Shown here one piece after another: positions 17,792-26,602 of a DNA stretch of 34,406 nt. Numbering within the stretch: position 1 is the first letter of the stretch; each line of letters opens with the position of its first letter. This DNA comes from a methanotrophic endosymbiont of Bathymodiolus puteoserpentis (Logatchev) (GTDB taxonomy: Bacteria > Pseudomonadota > Gammaproteobacteria > Methylococcales > Methylomonadaceae), in contig NZ_FQTQ01000051.1 of NCBI RefSeq assembly GCF_900128525.1, forward strand, positions 1 to 34,406, in the 5' to 3' direction. Below the pieces are notes generated by a model. That model did not search any database, had not been told where the DNA came from, and saw only the letters and a list, made by a program, of their open reading frames with translations. Position numbers and translations under genes: made by a program.

Positions 17792-18541
17792 ATGAGTGCA
17801 TCTCAATCAGCTGTACGTTCACGCGCTGAAGCTGTACAAGTTTCACGTACGTTGGACTGGATGATTCTTTTTACACTATTCACTGCAGTACTGGGTGGAT
17901 ATCACATTCACTATATGTTAACTGGTGGTGACTGGGATTTCTGGTCAGATTGGAAAGATAGACGTCTATGGGTAACTGTAGCGCCAATCGTATCAATCAC
18001 TTTCCCTGCTGCTGTGCAAGCTATGTTGTGGTATCGTTATCGTCTACCTTTTGGTGCGATAGTTTGTATTCTTGCTCTTATGTTAGGTGAGTGGATTAAC
18101 AGATATTTGAACTTCTGGGGTTGGACTTATTTCCCAGTAAACTTCTGTTTCCCTTCTAACTTAATTCCTGGTGCTATCCTTCTTGATGTTGTACTAATGC
18201 TTTCTAGCAGCTTTGTACTTACAGCTGTTATTGGTGGTATGGCTTGGGGTTTAGTATTCTATCCAGGTAACTGGCCAATTATTGCTCCTTTACACGTACC
18301 TGTTGAATATAACGGTATGATGTTTACACTAGCTGATTTACAAGGTTACCATTATGTACGTACTGGTACTCCTGAGTACATCAGAATGGTTGAGAAAGGT
18401 ACTTTAAGAACATTTGGTAAAGATGTTGCTCCAGTATCAGCGTTTTTCTCAGCTTTCGTTTCTATTATTATTTACTTCCTATGGCATTACTTCGGTCGTT
18501 GGTTTAACAAAACTGACTTCATATCTGGCGAAGGCATTTAA
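17792..18541 (+). CDS. pmoA: Particulate methane monooxygenase subunit A
   Basis: The 249-residue membrane subunit used worldwide as the marker gene of methanotrophs. The region TGGDWDFWSDWKDRRLWVTV corresponds to the site of the standard forward PCR primer. The downstream GWTYFPVNFCFPSNLIPGAI and GMMFTLADLQGYHYVRTGTP stretches are typical of type I PmoA. Several transmembrane helices are evident. A strong ribosome site (TTTGGAGGTAA) precedes the ATG. The preceding 119-bp spacer contains a hairpin, so pmoC and pmoA levels can differ although they share a promoter. Confidence 0.98.
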   Translation: MSASQSAVRSRAEAVQVSRTLDWMILFTLFTAVLGGYHIHYMLTGGDWDFWSDWKDRRLWVTVAPIVSITFPAAVQAMLWYRYRLPFGAIVCILALMLGEWINRYLNFWGWTYFPVNFCFPSNLIPGAILLDVVLMLSSSFVLTAVIGGMAWGLVFYPGNWPIIAPLHVPVEYNGMMFTLADLQGYHYVRTGTPEYIRMVEKGTLRTFGKDVAPVSAFFSAFVSIIIYFLWHYFGRWFNKTDFISGEGI

Positions 18542-18558
18542 TAATAATAATAATTATA

Positions 18559-18590
18559 ATATTGGTAACAGAGCGATTGTTTACCAATAT
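18559..18590 (+). promoter_or_regulatory. Hairpin in the pmoA-pmoB spacer
   Basis: ATATTGGTAA (18559-18568) and TTACCAATAT (18581-18590) are a perfect ten-base inverted repeat with a 12-base loop. No T-run follows. Like the hairpin between pmoC and pmoA, it looks like a message-stabilising or processing structure rather than a terminator. Its sequence is unrelated to the first hairpin; only the position is shared. Confidence 0.6.
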
Positions 18591-18625
18591 AACGAAAATT
18601 AATTTCTCTAGTTTGGAGGAGATAT

Positions 18626-19870
18626 ATGAAAACAATTAAAGACAAGGTAGCTAAACTATCGTTTGTCGCATTGCTAATGGCGCTAACATCAGCGATGTTC
18701 TACACGCCTACTGCATCTGCACACGGTGAAAAGTCTCAAGCAGCGTTTATGCGTATGCGTACTATTCACTGGTTTGATCTTGACTGGTCAAAAGATGAAG
18801 TTGCTGTTAATGACACTATGACAATTTCTGGTAAATTCCACGTTTTTGCTGGATGGCCTGAAACTGTTGATAAGCCTGAAGTATCTTTCTTGAACATCGG
18901 TATTCCTGGTCCTGTATTTATTCGTGCAGGTTCTTGGATTGGTGGTCAGTTAGTTCCACGTTCTGTTTCTTTAGAACTTGGCGATACTTATGAGTTCAAA
19001 GTACTATTAAAAGCACGTCGTCCAGGTGACTGGCACGTACATACTATGATGAACGTTGAAGGTGGTGGACCAATCATTGGACCAGGTAAATGGGTAACTA
19101 TTACTGGTTCTATGAGTGAGTTTGTTAATCCATTGACTACATTGACTGGTCAAACAATTGACTTAGAAGATTATGCTCTAGATAACGTATATTTCTGGCA
19201 TGCGCTTTGGTATTCAATTGGTCTTGCATGGTTGATCTTTTGGATCAAACGTCCAATGTTTATTCCTCGTCATATCGCAGTTACTTCTGGTAAAGCTGAT
19301 ACTTTAATTAGTGCTACTGATAAGAAAGTTGCAATTGGTTTTGCTGTTGGTACATTGGCTCTTCTAATGTATGGTATGGGATCAACTAACGAAAAGTATC
19401 CTATTACTACTCCACTGCAAGCTGGTTTAATGCGTGGTATCAAGCCTATTGAAATGCCTGAAACTTCGGTTGCAGTTAAAGTAGAAGATGCTACATACCG
19501 TGTTCCAGGTCGTGCTATGCAAATGACGTTGACTATTACTAACAATGGCGATTCAGCTATTCGTTTAGGTGAGTTCAACACTGCATCAGTTCGTTTCTTA
19601 GACGCTGACGTTCTTGAAGATGAGTCAGGTTACCCTGATGATCTTTTAGCTGAAGAAGGTTTAACTGTTTCTGATAACAGCCCTATAGCTCCAGGTGAGT
19701 CTAGAACTGTTGAAGTTACTGCTTCTGATGCTGCTTGGGAAGTTTACCGTTTAGCTGACTTGATCTATGATCCAGATAGTCGTTTTGCTGGTTTATTATT
19801 CTTCTTTGATGAAGATGGTAACCGTCAAATGGTTATGGTAGATGCTCCATTAATTCCATCTTTCATCTAA
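18626..19870 (+). CDS. pmoB: Particulate methane monooxygenase subunit B
   Basis: The 414-residue subunit whose two periplasmic cupredoxin domains are joined by two transmembrane helices. The signal peptide ends TASA, leaving H33 as the new N-terminus. H33 together with H137 and H139 (GDWHVH) forms the CuB copper site known from Methylococcus capsulatus; all three are present at identical numbers. The helices lie near residues 187-206 (VYFWHALWYSIGLAWLIFWI) and about 232-250. The ribosome site is TTTGGAGGAG. Two hairpins follow, the second being a strong terminator. Confidence 0.98.
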   Translation: MKTIKDKVAKLSFVALLMALTSAMFYTPTASAHGEKSQAAFMRMRTIHWFDLDWSKDEVAVNDTMTISGKFHVFAGWPETVDKPEVSFLNIGIPGPVFIRAGSWIGGQLVPRSVSLELGDTYEFKVLLKARRPGDWHVHTMMNVEGGGPIIGPGKWVTITGSMSEFVNPLTTLTGQTIDLEDYALDNVYFWHALWYSIGLAWLIFWIKRPMFIPRHIAVTSGKADTLISATDKKVAIGFAVGTLALLMYGMGSTNEKYPITTPLQAGLMRGIKPIEMPETSVAVKVEDATYRVPGRAMQMTLTITNNGDSAIRLGEFNTASVRFLDADVLEDESGYPDDLLAEEGLTVSDNSPIAPGESRTVEVTASDAAWEVYRLADLIYDPDSRFAGLLFFFDEDGNRQMVMVDAPLIPSFI

Positions 19871-19879
19871 TTGATTGAA

Positions 19880-19897
19880 TACTTAGTTTACTAAGTA
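19880..19897 (+). repeat. Small hairpin between pmoB and its terminator
   Basis: TACTTAG and CTAAGTA form a seven-base stem around TTTA, ten bases after the pmoB stop. No T-run follows it. It precedes the real terminator by 16 bp and may protect the 3' end of the message. Confidence 0.5.
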
Positions 19898-19913
19898 GGA
19901 ATTAAATAAAGCG

Positions 19914-19948
19914 AAAACCCCTGTTACGTAAGTAGCAGGGGTTTTTTT
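19914..19948 (+). terminator. Intrinsic terminator of pmoCAB
   Basis: AAAACCCCTG pairs with CAGGGGTTTT around a 12-base loop that itself contains TTAC/GTAA, followed by seven T (19942-19948). This clearly closes the pmo operon and separates it from secA. Confidence 0.9.
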
Positions 19949-20060
19949 ATGCCTAAAATTTATCGCTATAATGGTTGAATATTAGGTTTTGGACGCATAA
20001 AGAGGTACTTTATATTGCTATAAAGAGATTAATGGTATGTTAGATAGTAAGTAAACAGGA

Positions 20061-20066
20061 TATAAT
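20061..20066 (+). promoter_or_regulatory. Candidate -10 box for secA
   Basis: TATAAT lies 50 bp before secA in the gap after the pmo terminator. No convincing -35 is seen at 16-18 bp. secA needs its own promoter here, because the pmo terminator is strong. Confidence 0.3.
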
Positions 20067-20115
20067 AAAAGTTTGATATAAAGTCTAATTAAGAATTTCA
20101 CATTGGGAAAGAAGG

Positions 20116-22866
20116 ATGCTGGGTAAGCTCGTTAAATTTGTTGTAGGCAGCCGTAATGATCGGTTAGTTAAGAAGAAAAGCAAAATAGTAAAGCTTGTTA
20201 ATAAGTTGGCCGAAGAGTATGGGCAATTAACTGATGCAGCATTACAGGCAAAAACACAAGAGTTTAGAGAACGGTTAAAGCAAGGTGAAAAGCTTGAAAG
20301 CCTCATACCTGAAGCTTTTGCAACTGTACGTGAAGCGTCGTCGCGTGTTTTCAGTATGCGTCATTTTGATGTGCAATTGATTGGTGGCATGGTGTTAAAC
20401 GACGGTCGAATTGCTGAGATGAAAACAGGAGAGGGTAAGACCTTAATGGCTACGTTAGCAGCCTATTTAAACGCCCTTCCTAGCAAAGGTGTGCATGTTG
20501 TTACGGTTAATGATTACTTAGCTGCGCGAGATGCCGAGTGGATGGGACAGTTATATAATTTTCTTGGTTTGACGACCGGGGTAATTATTAGTGACTTAGA
20601 TCATAATGAGCGTAAGAAAGCTTATGCTGCAGATATTACTTATGGAACTAATAATGAATTTGGTTTCGATTATTTGCGCGATAATATGGCATTTAGTATT
20701 GAGCAAAAAGTGCAGCGAGGCTTACATTTTGCCATAGTGGATGAGGTTGATTCAATTTTAATTGATGAGGCAAGAACGCCTTTGATTATTTCTGGACCAA
20801 CGGATGATAGTACCGAAATATATTTAAAAACTAATGAAATCGTTCCGCTACTGACTAAAGTAGAAAGAAAAGAGGGTGAAAAAGAAGGTGAAGAAACAGG
20901 GCCTGGTGACTTTACAGTAGATGAAAAATCTAAGCAGTTACATTTAACTGAATCTGGACATGAGCATATAGAGTCTTTGTTGGTCGAGCATGGCTTATTG
21001 GAGGAAGGCGCTAGTTTGTATGAGCCTGCTAATATAAGGTTGATGCACTACTTAAATGCTTCATTAAGAGCGCATGTTTTATTTCATCGGGATGTTGATT
21101 ATATTGTACAAAATAATGAAGTCATTATTGTGGATGAGTTTACTGGCCGGATAATGCCTGGGCGCAGGTGGTCTGAGGGCTTGCATCAAGCAATGGAAGC
21201 TAAAGAAGGCACAAAAATACAAAGTGAAAATCAAACATTAGCATCCATCACTTTTCAGAATTATTTTCGTTTATATGAAAAATTGTCTGGAATGACGGGG
21301 ACGGCTGACACTGAGTCATTTGAGTTAAATAAAATTTATGGACTTGAAGTGGTCGTTATTCCAACACATCGGCCTATGACTAGACTGGATAAAGGGGATT
21401 TAGTCTATTTAACGGCAAAAGAAAAATATTTGGCAATCACTGAAGATATCAAAGACTGTGTTAAACGAGGGCAACCTGTTTTAGTTGGTACAACGTCGGT
21501 GGAAAATTCTGAATTAATCTCGAGTATTTTAAATCAGTCTAAGATTAAGCATGAAGTCTTAAATGCGAAACAACATGAGCGTGAAGCTCATATTATTGAG
21601 CAAGCAGGCATGCCAGCGGCGGTTACTATAGCGACTAACATGGCAGGGCGTGGGACGGATATTGTGTTAGGCGGAAATATGGACGCGCAAATTGCTGCAT
21701 TAGGCGACAGTCCATCTCAGGCAGAAATTGATAAAGTTAAAGGTAAGTGGCTTGATTTGCATGAGCGTGTGTTGCAGAGCGGAGGATTGCATGTTATTGG
21801 CTCAGAAAGGCATGAGTCTCGTCGAATTGATAATCAACTGCGCGGACGTTCAGGAAGGCAAGGAGATGTCGGCTCTACTCGGTTTTATTTATCGTTAGAA
21901 GATGATTTGATGCGAATTTTTGCTTCTGATCGAGTCGCTGGTTTAATGAAAAAATTAGGCATGGATGAAGGTGAGGCAATTGAGCATCCTTGGGTGACGC
22001 GCTCTATAGAAAATGCCCAGAAAAAAGTTGAGGGAAGAAACTTTGATATGCGTAAAGAGATTCTTGCGTATGATGATGTTGCTAATGATCAGCGTAAAGT
22101 TATCTATAAGCAGCGTGATGAATTAATGGCTTCTGATGATATCAGTGATATTATTGAAGCAATTCGAGTTGATGTAATTAGTGATGTTATTACTAAGTAT
22201 ATTCCTGCGAAAACTATGGAGGAGCAATGGAATATAAGTGGCTTAGAAGCACATTTACAAGATGAGTTTGATGTCACTATTCCAGTAGCTCAAATGCTTG
22301 AAGATGATGCAAGTTTGCATGAAGAATCATTGAGAGATGCAATTATAGAGCTTGTTGCGCAAGCTTATAAAGCTAAAGAAGAGATGGCCTCTCCTGACGT
22401 GATGCGCCATTTCGAAAAATCTGTCATGCTACAAGTATTAGATAATAGCTGGAAAGAGCATTTAGCCGCGATGGATAGTTTACGGCAAGGGATTCACTTT
22501 AGAGGTTATGCACAAAAAGATCCAAAACAAGAATATAAACGTGAAGCATTTGATATGTTTACGGCTCTATTAGATCAAATTAAACATGAAGTTATTGGTA
22601 TTATTTCTAAAGTTAAAGTTACTGATCCTGAGGATGTTGAAGCGATTGATGAACAACGCCAAGAGCCGCAAGAAATGCATTTTGAACATCCAGATGCAGA
22701 TAGTACTTTAGAACCTACTGACGAAACAATTCAGCCACCGCAGGATGATCCAAACTCAAATGAAAGAGAGGCGCCTTTTGTCCGTGAAGATAAAAAAGTG
22801 GGCCGTAACGAGCCATGCCCTTGTGGTTCAGGCTTGAAGTATAAGCAGTGTCATGGGAAGTTGTAA
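20116..22866 (+). CDS. secA: Protein translocase ATPase SecA
   Basis: Motor ATPase that pushes unfolded proteins through SecYEG, 916 residues. The N-terminus ([17 protein letters not shown]) is typical. Walker A is MKTGEGKT (about residues 102-108) and Walker B is [26 protein letters not shown]-type motif V appears as [13 protein letters not shown], and the helicase motif VI region as [11 protein letters not shown]. The C-terminal zinc-binding SEC-C motif is complete (C901, C903, C912, H913), so SecB binding should be retained. The ATG directly abuts GAAGG, an unusually short spacing for a ribosome site. It lies alone after pmoB; mutT or argJ neighbours seen in other bacteria are not present. 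Confidence 0.98.
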   Translation: MLGKLVKFVVGSRNDRLVKKKSKIVKLVNKLAEEYGQLTDAALQAKTQEFRERLKQGEKLESLIPEAFATVREASSRVFSMRHFDVQLIGGMVLNDGRIAEMKTGEGKTLMATLAAYLNALPSKGVHVVTVNDYLAARDAEWMGQLYNFLGLTTGVIISDLDHNERKKAYAADITYGTNNEFGFDYLRDNMAFSIEQKVQRGLHFAIVDEVDSILIDEARTPLIISGPTDDSTEIYLKTNEIVPLLTKVERKEGEKEGEETGPGDFTVDEKSKQLHLTESGHEHIESLLVEHGLLEEGASLYEPANIRLMHYLNASLRAHVLFHRDVDYIVQNNEVIIVDEFTGRIMPGRRWSEGLHQAMEAKEGTKIQSENQTLASITFQNYFRLYEKLSGMTGTADTESFELNKIYGLEVVVIPTHRPMTRLDKGDLVYLTAKEKYLAITEDIKDCVKRGQPVLVGTTSVENSELISSILNQSKIKHEVLNAKQHEREAHIIEQAGMPAAVTIATNMAGRGTDIVLGGNMDAQIAALGDSPSQAEIDKVKGKWLDLHERVLQSGGLHVIGSERHESRRIDNQLRGRSGRQGDVGSTRFYLSLEDDLMRIFASDRVAGLMKKLGMDEGEAIEHPWVTRSIENAQKKVEGRNFDMRKEILAYDDVANDQRKVIYKQRDELMASDDISDIIEAIRVDVISDVITKYIPAKTMEEQWNISGLEAHLQDEFDVTIPVAQMLEDDASLHEESLRDAIIELVAQAYKAKEEMASPDVMRHFEKSVMLQVLDNSWKEHLAAMDSLRQGIHFRGYAQKDPKQEYKREAFDMFTALLDQIKHEVIGIISKVKVTDPEDVEAIDEQRQEPQEMHFEHPDADSTLEPTDETIQPPQDDPNSNEREAPFVREDKKVGRNEPCPCGSGLKYKQCHGKL

Positions 22867-23025
22867 AGTAAGTTAAAGACTTAAGTGAGCCCTATGATAC
22901 TAAATTAGCGTTTATGTAAGGGGCTAGGTTGGTATGGTAGCTTAGCTATAGAATATTAAACTATTATTTTCCTTGTTAAAGTAATATTTTTGATCGCATG
23001 AAGCCTAAAATTTAGGAGGTATAGT

Positions 23026-23265
23026 ATGTTTGGAGAGTTGCACGATTTGCACCACGAATTTCCGGAATACAATGACAGAATTCATGAGTTAAAAATGAAT
23101 GATAATTATTTTAAGCGTTTATTTGATGAATATGATGAATTAGTGCATGAGTTAGTTCGTATACAGCAGAATATTGAAACGCCGGCTAATGAAGTGGTCG
23201 AAGGCTTAAAGCTAAAACGACTAACCTTAAAAGATAAGTTGTATGCAATGCTGAAAAGAAAATAG
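23026..23265 (+). CDS. DUF465 (YdcH-like) small protein
   Basis: A 79-residue charged, helical protein of the DUF465/YdcH family. The start MFGELHDLHHEFPEYNDRIH and the later LKLKRLTLKDKLYAML are characteristic. Its function is not established; the family is predicted to be a two-helix coiled-coil. A very good ribosome site (AGGAGG, nine bases before ATG) suggests strong expression. It stands alone between secA and glgP, followed by the structured stretch described next. Confidence 0.88.
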   Translation: MFGELHDLHHEFPEYNDRIHELKMNDNYFKRLFDEYDELVHELVRIQQNIETPANEVVEGLKLKRLTLKDKLYAMLKRK

Positions 23266-23309
23266 TTAATTTGCTATACAAACTAGCTAAGGAATGCATA
23301 TTTAATAAA

Positions 23310-23370
23310 ACCCGAAACTTTAGATCATGAAGCACTGCAAGTCCTCCGAGGGCTAGCAGTGCTTTCGGGT
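23310..23370 (+). other. Structured non-coding element before glgP
   Basis: A rod-like fold is evident. ACCCGAA (23310-23316) pairs with TTCGGGT (23364-23370). Inside it, AGCACTGC (23331-23338) pairs with GCAGTGCT (23356-23363), and GTCCT pairs with AGGGC around CCG at the tip. A 14-base unpaired stretch (23317-23330) lies on the 5' side only. Only scattered T follow, so it is a weak terminator at best. It could end the DUF465 transcript, be a small RNA, or belong to a long glgP leader. I recognise no riboswitch class. Confidence 0.5.
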
Positions 23371-23393
23371 ATTATTGAATTTTGCTTCTCAAG

Positions 23394-23448
23394 CACCGAG
23401 GGCTAAGCTCCTTTAAGCAAGTCTAGCATTTCGGTGATTTGGTTTTTT
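23394..23448 (+). other. Second, related structured element before glgP
   Basis: CACCGA (23394-23399) pairs with TCGGTG (23431-23436), with an inner GCTA/TAGC pairing (23402-23405 with 23424-23427). Six T follow at 23443-23448. It shares the exact ten-mer CCGAGGGCTA with the preceding element (23346-23355 and 23396-23405, 50 bp apart), and in both the ten-mer is preceded by CAAG. It could act as an imperfect terminator. Confidence 0.4.
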
Positions 23449-23490
23449 AATTAGCTTAAAAGTTTACCTATCCATAAGATCTAAGCTGCT

Positions 23491-23499
23491 TGTTATAAT
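23491..23499 (+). promoter_or_regulatory. Extended -10 promoter candidate for glgP
   Basis: TGTTATAAT is a perfect extended -10 (TGn plus TATAAT). No good -35 is visible, which extended -10 promoters tolerate. The start would be near 23506, giving a leader of about 47 bases to glgP and leaving the structured elements outside this transcript. Confidence 0.45.
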
Positions 23500-23552
23500 A
23501 ATCGTAAGCTATTCAGGTCTAAAATAATTATTAAATTTAACTCTGGAATATT

Positions 23553-26054
23553 ATGCCACAGAATACTTTTACTAAAAGTAAGCCATGCGAGAGCATTACT
23601 GATCTACCCAGTTTAGGGCTAGAGAAAGAAGATTTTATTACTGATTTTAAACGTTATTACAGTTATCGATTAGGTCGTGATGAGCATTGTCGTTCCCCGC
23701 ATTATGCTTATGAAGCTCTTTCCTTGGCAGTTAGTGATCGCTTAGTAGAGCGTTGGAAAAATACTTATAATACTTATAGGGAATCTGATTGTAAGAAAGC
23801 TTATTATTTGTCCATGGAGTTTTTAATGGGGCGAACTTTAAGTAATGCTATGCTTAATTTAGGTATAACAGGTGCAGTGGCTGAGGCAATGTATGACCTA
23901 GGGTTAGAGATTGAAGAATTAATTGAAAGTGAGCCAGATGCTGGGTTAGGCAATGGTGGCTTGGGCCGTTTGGCGGCCTGTTTTATTGATAGCTGTGCAA
24001 CATTACAATTACCTGTGACTGGCTATGGCCTACGCTATGAGTATGGTATGTTTAGCCAAGTTATTGTCAATGGGGAGCAAGTTGAGCGTCCTGATCACTG
24101 GTTAAAAAATGGCAATGTATGGGAAATAGAGCGCCCTGAATATACCCACCGTATTAAATTTGGTGGTCGTGTTGAACAATCTGTGAACGAGCGGGGGGTT
24201 AAGCGCAGGTCTTGGGTTGATACTACCGATATTCTTGCAGTACCTTATGATACACCGATACCGGGTTATCAAAATGGTACGGTCAATACTCTGCGCCTAT
24301 GGAAAGCAACTGCCACAGAAGAGTTTAATTTAGAAGAATTTAATGCGGGTGATTATGCTGAGTCAGTAGCGGCAAAAAATACCGCAGAAAACATCAGTAT
24401 GGTGCTTTATCCTAATGATGCTAATGAAAATGGTAAGTCGTTACGTTTGCAGCAGCAGTATTTACTAGCATCAGCAAGTTTGCAGGATATTGTTGCTAAC
24501 TGGGTTGGGCGGCATGGTAATAACTTTACTCATTTTGCAGAGAAAAATTGCTTTCAATTAAATGATACACACCCAAGTGTTGCTGTTGCCGAATTAATGC
24601 GTATTCTAATGGATACGCATGGATTAAAGTGGGCTAAAGCGTGGGAAATTACGCGTCAAACAATGGCTTATACGAATCATACTTTATTGCCTGAAGCGCT
24701 TGAGAAATGGTCGGTGAGTTTATTTGAGCGATTGTTGCCGCGCCTCATGGAAATTATTTATGAAATAAATGCGCATTTCCTTGCCGAAGTTGCTTTACAT
24801 TGGCCAGGCGATAATGAGCGTTTGGCGCGTATGTCATTAATTGAAGAAGGTAGCGAGAAGAAAGTGAGAATGGCTTATCTTGCTATTGTTGGTAGCTTTT
24901 CAGTTAATGGTGTGGCTGAATTGCATTCAAAGCTATTGCAAGAGGGATTATTTAAAGACTTCTATGATTTATGGCCAGATAAATTTAATAATAAAACTAA
25001 TGGTGTTACACCGCGAAGATGGCTTGCAGCATGTAACCCTGAATTAGCTAAATTTATTACTGAAATGATTGGTGATAAATGGATTACCGATTTATCAGAA
25101 TTAAAAAAATTAGAAAACTTTGTTAATGATAAAAAGTTTTGTAAGAAATGGTATGAATTGCAACAAAATGCCAAACAACGATTGATTGATTACAAAAAAA
25201 CAGAGTTTGATATAGACCTGAATGTAAATGCTTTATTTGATGTACAAGTTAAGCGTTTTCATGAGTATAAGCGTCAATTATTGAATGTCTTACATGTTAT
25301 TCATTTGTATGACCGTATTAAGCGTGGTGATACTGAAAATTGGACAGATCGTTGTGTTTTAATTGGTGGTAAGGCAGCACCTGGCTACTATATGGCAAAG
25401 CGTATTATTAAATTGATTAATAATATTTCTGATGTCATTAATAATGACCCTGATGTAGGCGAGAAATTAAAGCTAGTTTTCATGCCTAATTATCGCGTTT
25501 CAGCAATGGAAAAAATTTGTCCTGGCGCTGATTTGTCAGAGCAAATTTCTACAGCGGGTAAAGAGGCATCAGGTACTGGTAATATGAAGTTTATGATGAA
25601 CGGTGCTTTGACTATTGGTACTCTGGATGGGGCTAATATAGAAATTCGCGAAGAAGTCGGTGATGATAATTTTTTCTTGTTTGGTTTAACAGAGGATGAA
25701 GTTGAAGACTTACGGCATCATTATGATCCTGTCAATATGATTAACCAGGATGAGGATTTACAGAGAGTAATGAACTTACTTGAATGTGGTCATTTTAATC
25801 AGTTTGAGCCTGGCATCTTTGATGATGTTATTAACTCAATTAAAAGTTCAGGAGATCCATGGATGACGATTGCAGATTTCCGTAGCTTTGTTAATGCACA
25901 AAAGCGAGTTGAAGCGGCTTATCAAGATAAAGATCTCTGGACTCGTATGAGCATTATTAATACTGCAAACAGTGGCAAATTTTCTACTGACCGTACGATT
26001 AAAAATTATAGTGATGAAATCTGGAATTTAGAGCCAGTTGCCATTAGTAAATAA
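23553..26054 (+). CDS. glgP: Glycogen phosphorylase
   Basis: Releases glucose-1-phosphate from glycogen by phosphorolysis with pyridoxal phosphate. The 833 residues match the bacterial family. Strong signatures are YYLSMEFLMGRTLSNAM, AGLGNGGLGRLAACFIDS, FQLNDTHPSVAVAELMRI and the cofactor region EASGTGNMKFMMNG, with the PLP lysine at K679. Methanotrophs of this type commonly store glycogen, so it fits their sugar phosphate metabolism. No other glg gene is adjacent. A strong terminator follows. The ribosome site is weak. Confidence 0.97.
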   Translation: MPQNTFTKSKPCESITDLPSLGLEKEDFITDFKRYYSYRLGRDEHCRSPHYAYEALSLAVSDRLVERWKNTYNTYRESDCKKAYYLSMEFLMGRTLSNAMLNLGITGAVAEAMYDLGLEIEELIESEPDAGLGNGGLGRLAACFIDSCATLQLPVTGYGLRYEYGMFSQVIVNGEQVERPDHWLKNGNVWEIERPEYTHRIKFGGRVEQSVNERGVKRRSWVDTTDILAVPYDTPIPGYQNGTVNTLRLWKATATEEFNLEEFNAGDYAESVAAKNTAENISMVLYPNDANENGKSLRLQQQYLLASASLQDIVANWVGRHGNNFTHFAEKNCFQLNDTHPSVAVAELMRILMDTHGLKWAKAWEITRQTMAYTNHTLLPEALEKWSVSLFERLLPRLMEIIYEINAHFLAEVALHWPGDNERLARMSLIEEGSEKKVRMAYLAIVGSFSVNGVAELHSKLLQEGLFKDFYDLWPDKFNNKTNGVTPRRWLAACNPELAKFITEMIGDKWITDLSELKKLENFVNDKKFCKKWYELQQNAKQRLIDYKKTEFDIDLNVNALFDVQVKRFHEYKRQLLNVLHVIHLYDRIKRGDTENWTDRCVLIGGKAAPGYYMAKRIIKLINNISDVINNDPDVGEKLKLVFMPNYRVSAMEKICPGADLSEQISTAGKEASGTGNMKFMMNGALTIGTLDGANIEIREEVGDDNFFLFGLTEDEVEDLRHHYDPVNMINQDEDLQRVMNLLECGHFNQFEPGIFDDVINSIKSSGDPWMTIADFRSFVNAQKRVEAAYQDKDLWTRMSIINTANSGKFSTDRTIKNYSDEIWNLEPVAISK

Positions 26055-26090
26055 ATAAGCAGCCTAACTGTGCGTCTTTAGATGTTAGGG

Positions 26091-26120
26091 GAGGGAGCCT
26101 GTTAGGCTTCCCCCTTTTTT
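26091..26120 (+). terminator. Intrinsic terminator after glgP
   Basis: GGGAGCCT (26093-26100) pairs with AGGCTTCCC (26104-26112) around GTT, with one wobble pair, and six T follow (26115-26120). Upstream, CCTAAC (26063-26068) could instead pair with GTTAGG at 26101-26106, which lies in the loop and right arm. Confidence 0.8.
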
Positions 26121-26136
26121 CATGGCTAAATAAAAT

Positions 26137-26601
26137 ATGTTTAATATTGTACTTTTTGAACCTGAAATACCTGCAAATACAGGAAATATTATTCGTCTAT
26201 GCGCGAATACCGGAGCTAGGTTACATTTAGTGCAGCCTTTAGGTTTTGAGCTGGATGATAAAAAGCTGCGTAGAGCAGGTTTAGACTACCATGAATGGGC
26301 TGAAATAAAAGTGCATGCAGGTATTAATGATTTTTTAGAGAATGAAAACTATCATAAGATTTATGCATTAACGACGAAAGGTAGGCGCTGTTATTCTGAA
26401 GTGCCATTTCAGGAGGGCGATGCTTTGTTGTTTGGCCCTGAAACAAGGGGCTTGCCCGATAGTATTTTGGCTAGTTTAGCGGACGAGCAGCGAGTTCGGT
26501 TGCCAATGTTACCAGCAAGTCGAAGTTTGAATTTATCTAATACGGTTGCTGTAACCTTATACGAAGCTTGGCGAAAAATTGGATTTACGGGTCAAAGTTA
26601 A
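26137..26601 (+). CDS. trmL: tRNA (cytidine(34)-2'-O)-methyltransferase
   Basis: SPOUT-class enzyme that 2'-O-methylates position 34 in the anticodon loop of certain leucine tRNAs, using S-adenosylmethionine. The 154 residues start [20 protein letters not shown]. The knotted cofactor site appears as [15 protein letters not shown] and [18 protein letters not shown]. It faces pilU tail to tail with a single base between the two stop codons and no terminator in between. Confidence 0.95.
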   Translation: MFNIVLFEPEIPANTGNIIRLCANTGARLHLVQPLGFELDDKKLRRAGLDYHEWAEIKVHAGINDFLENENYHKIYALTTKGRRCYSEVPFQEGDALLFGPETRGLPDSILASLADEQRVRLPMLPASRSLNLSNTVAVTLYEAWRKIGFTGQS

Positions 26602-26602
26602 C

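Noticed and set aside
23331-23363. The hairpin as a tRNA or a known riboswitch
   Set aside because: There is no cloverleaf or TTCGANTC-type T-loop, and no match to the conserved cores of glycine, cyclic di-GMP or cobalamin riboswitches that I can recall.
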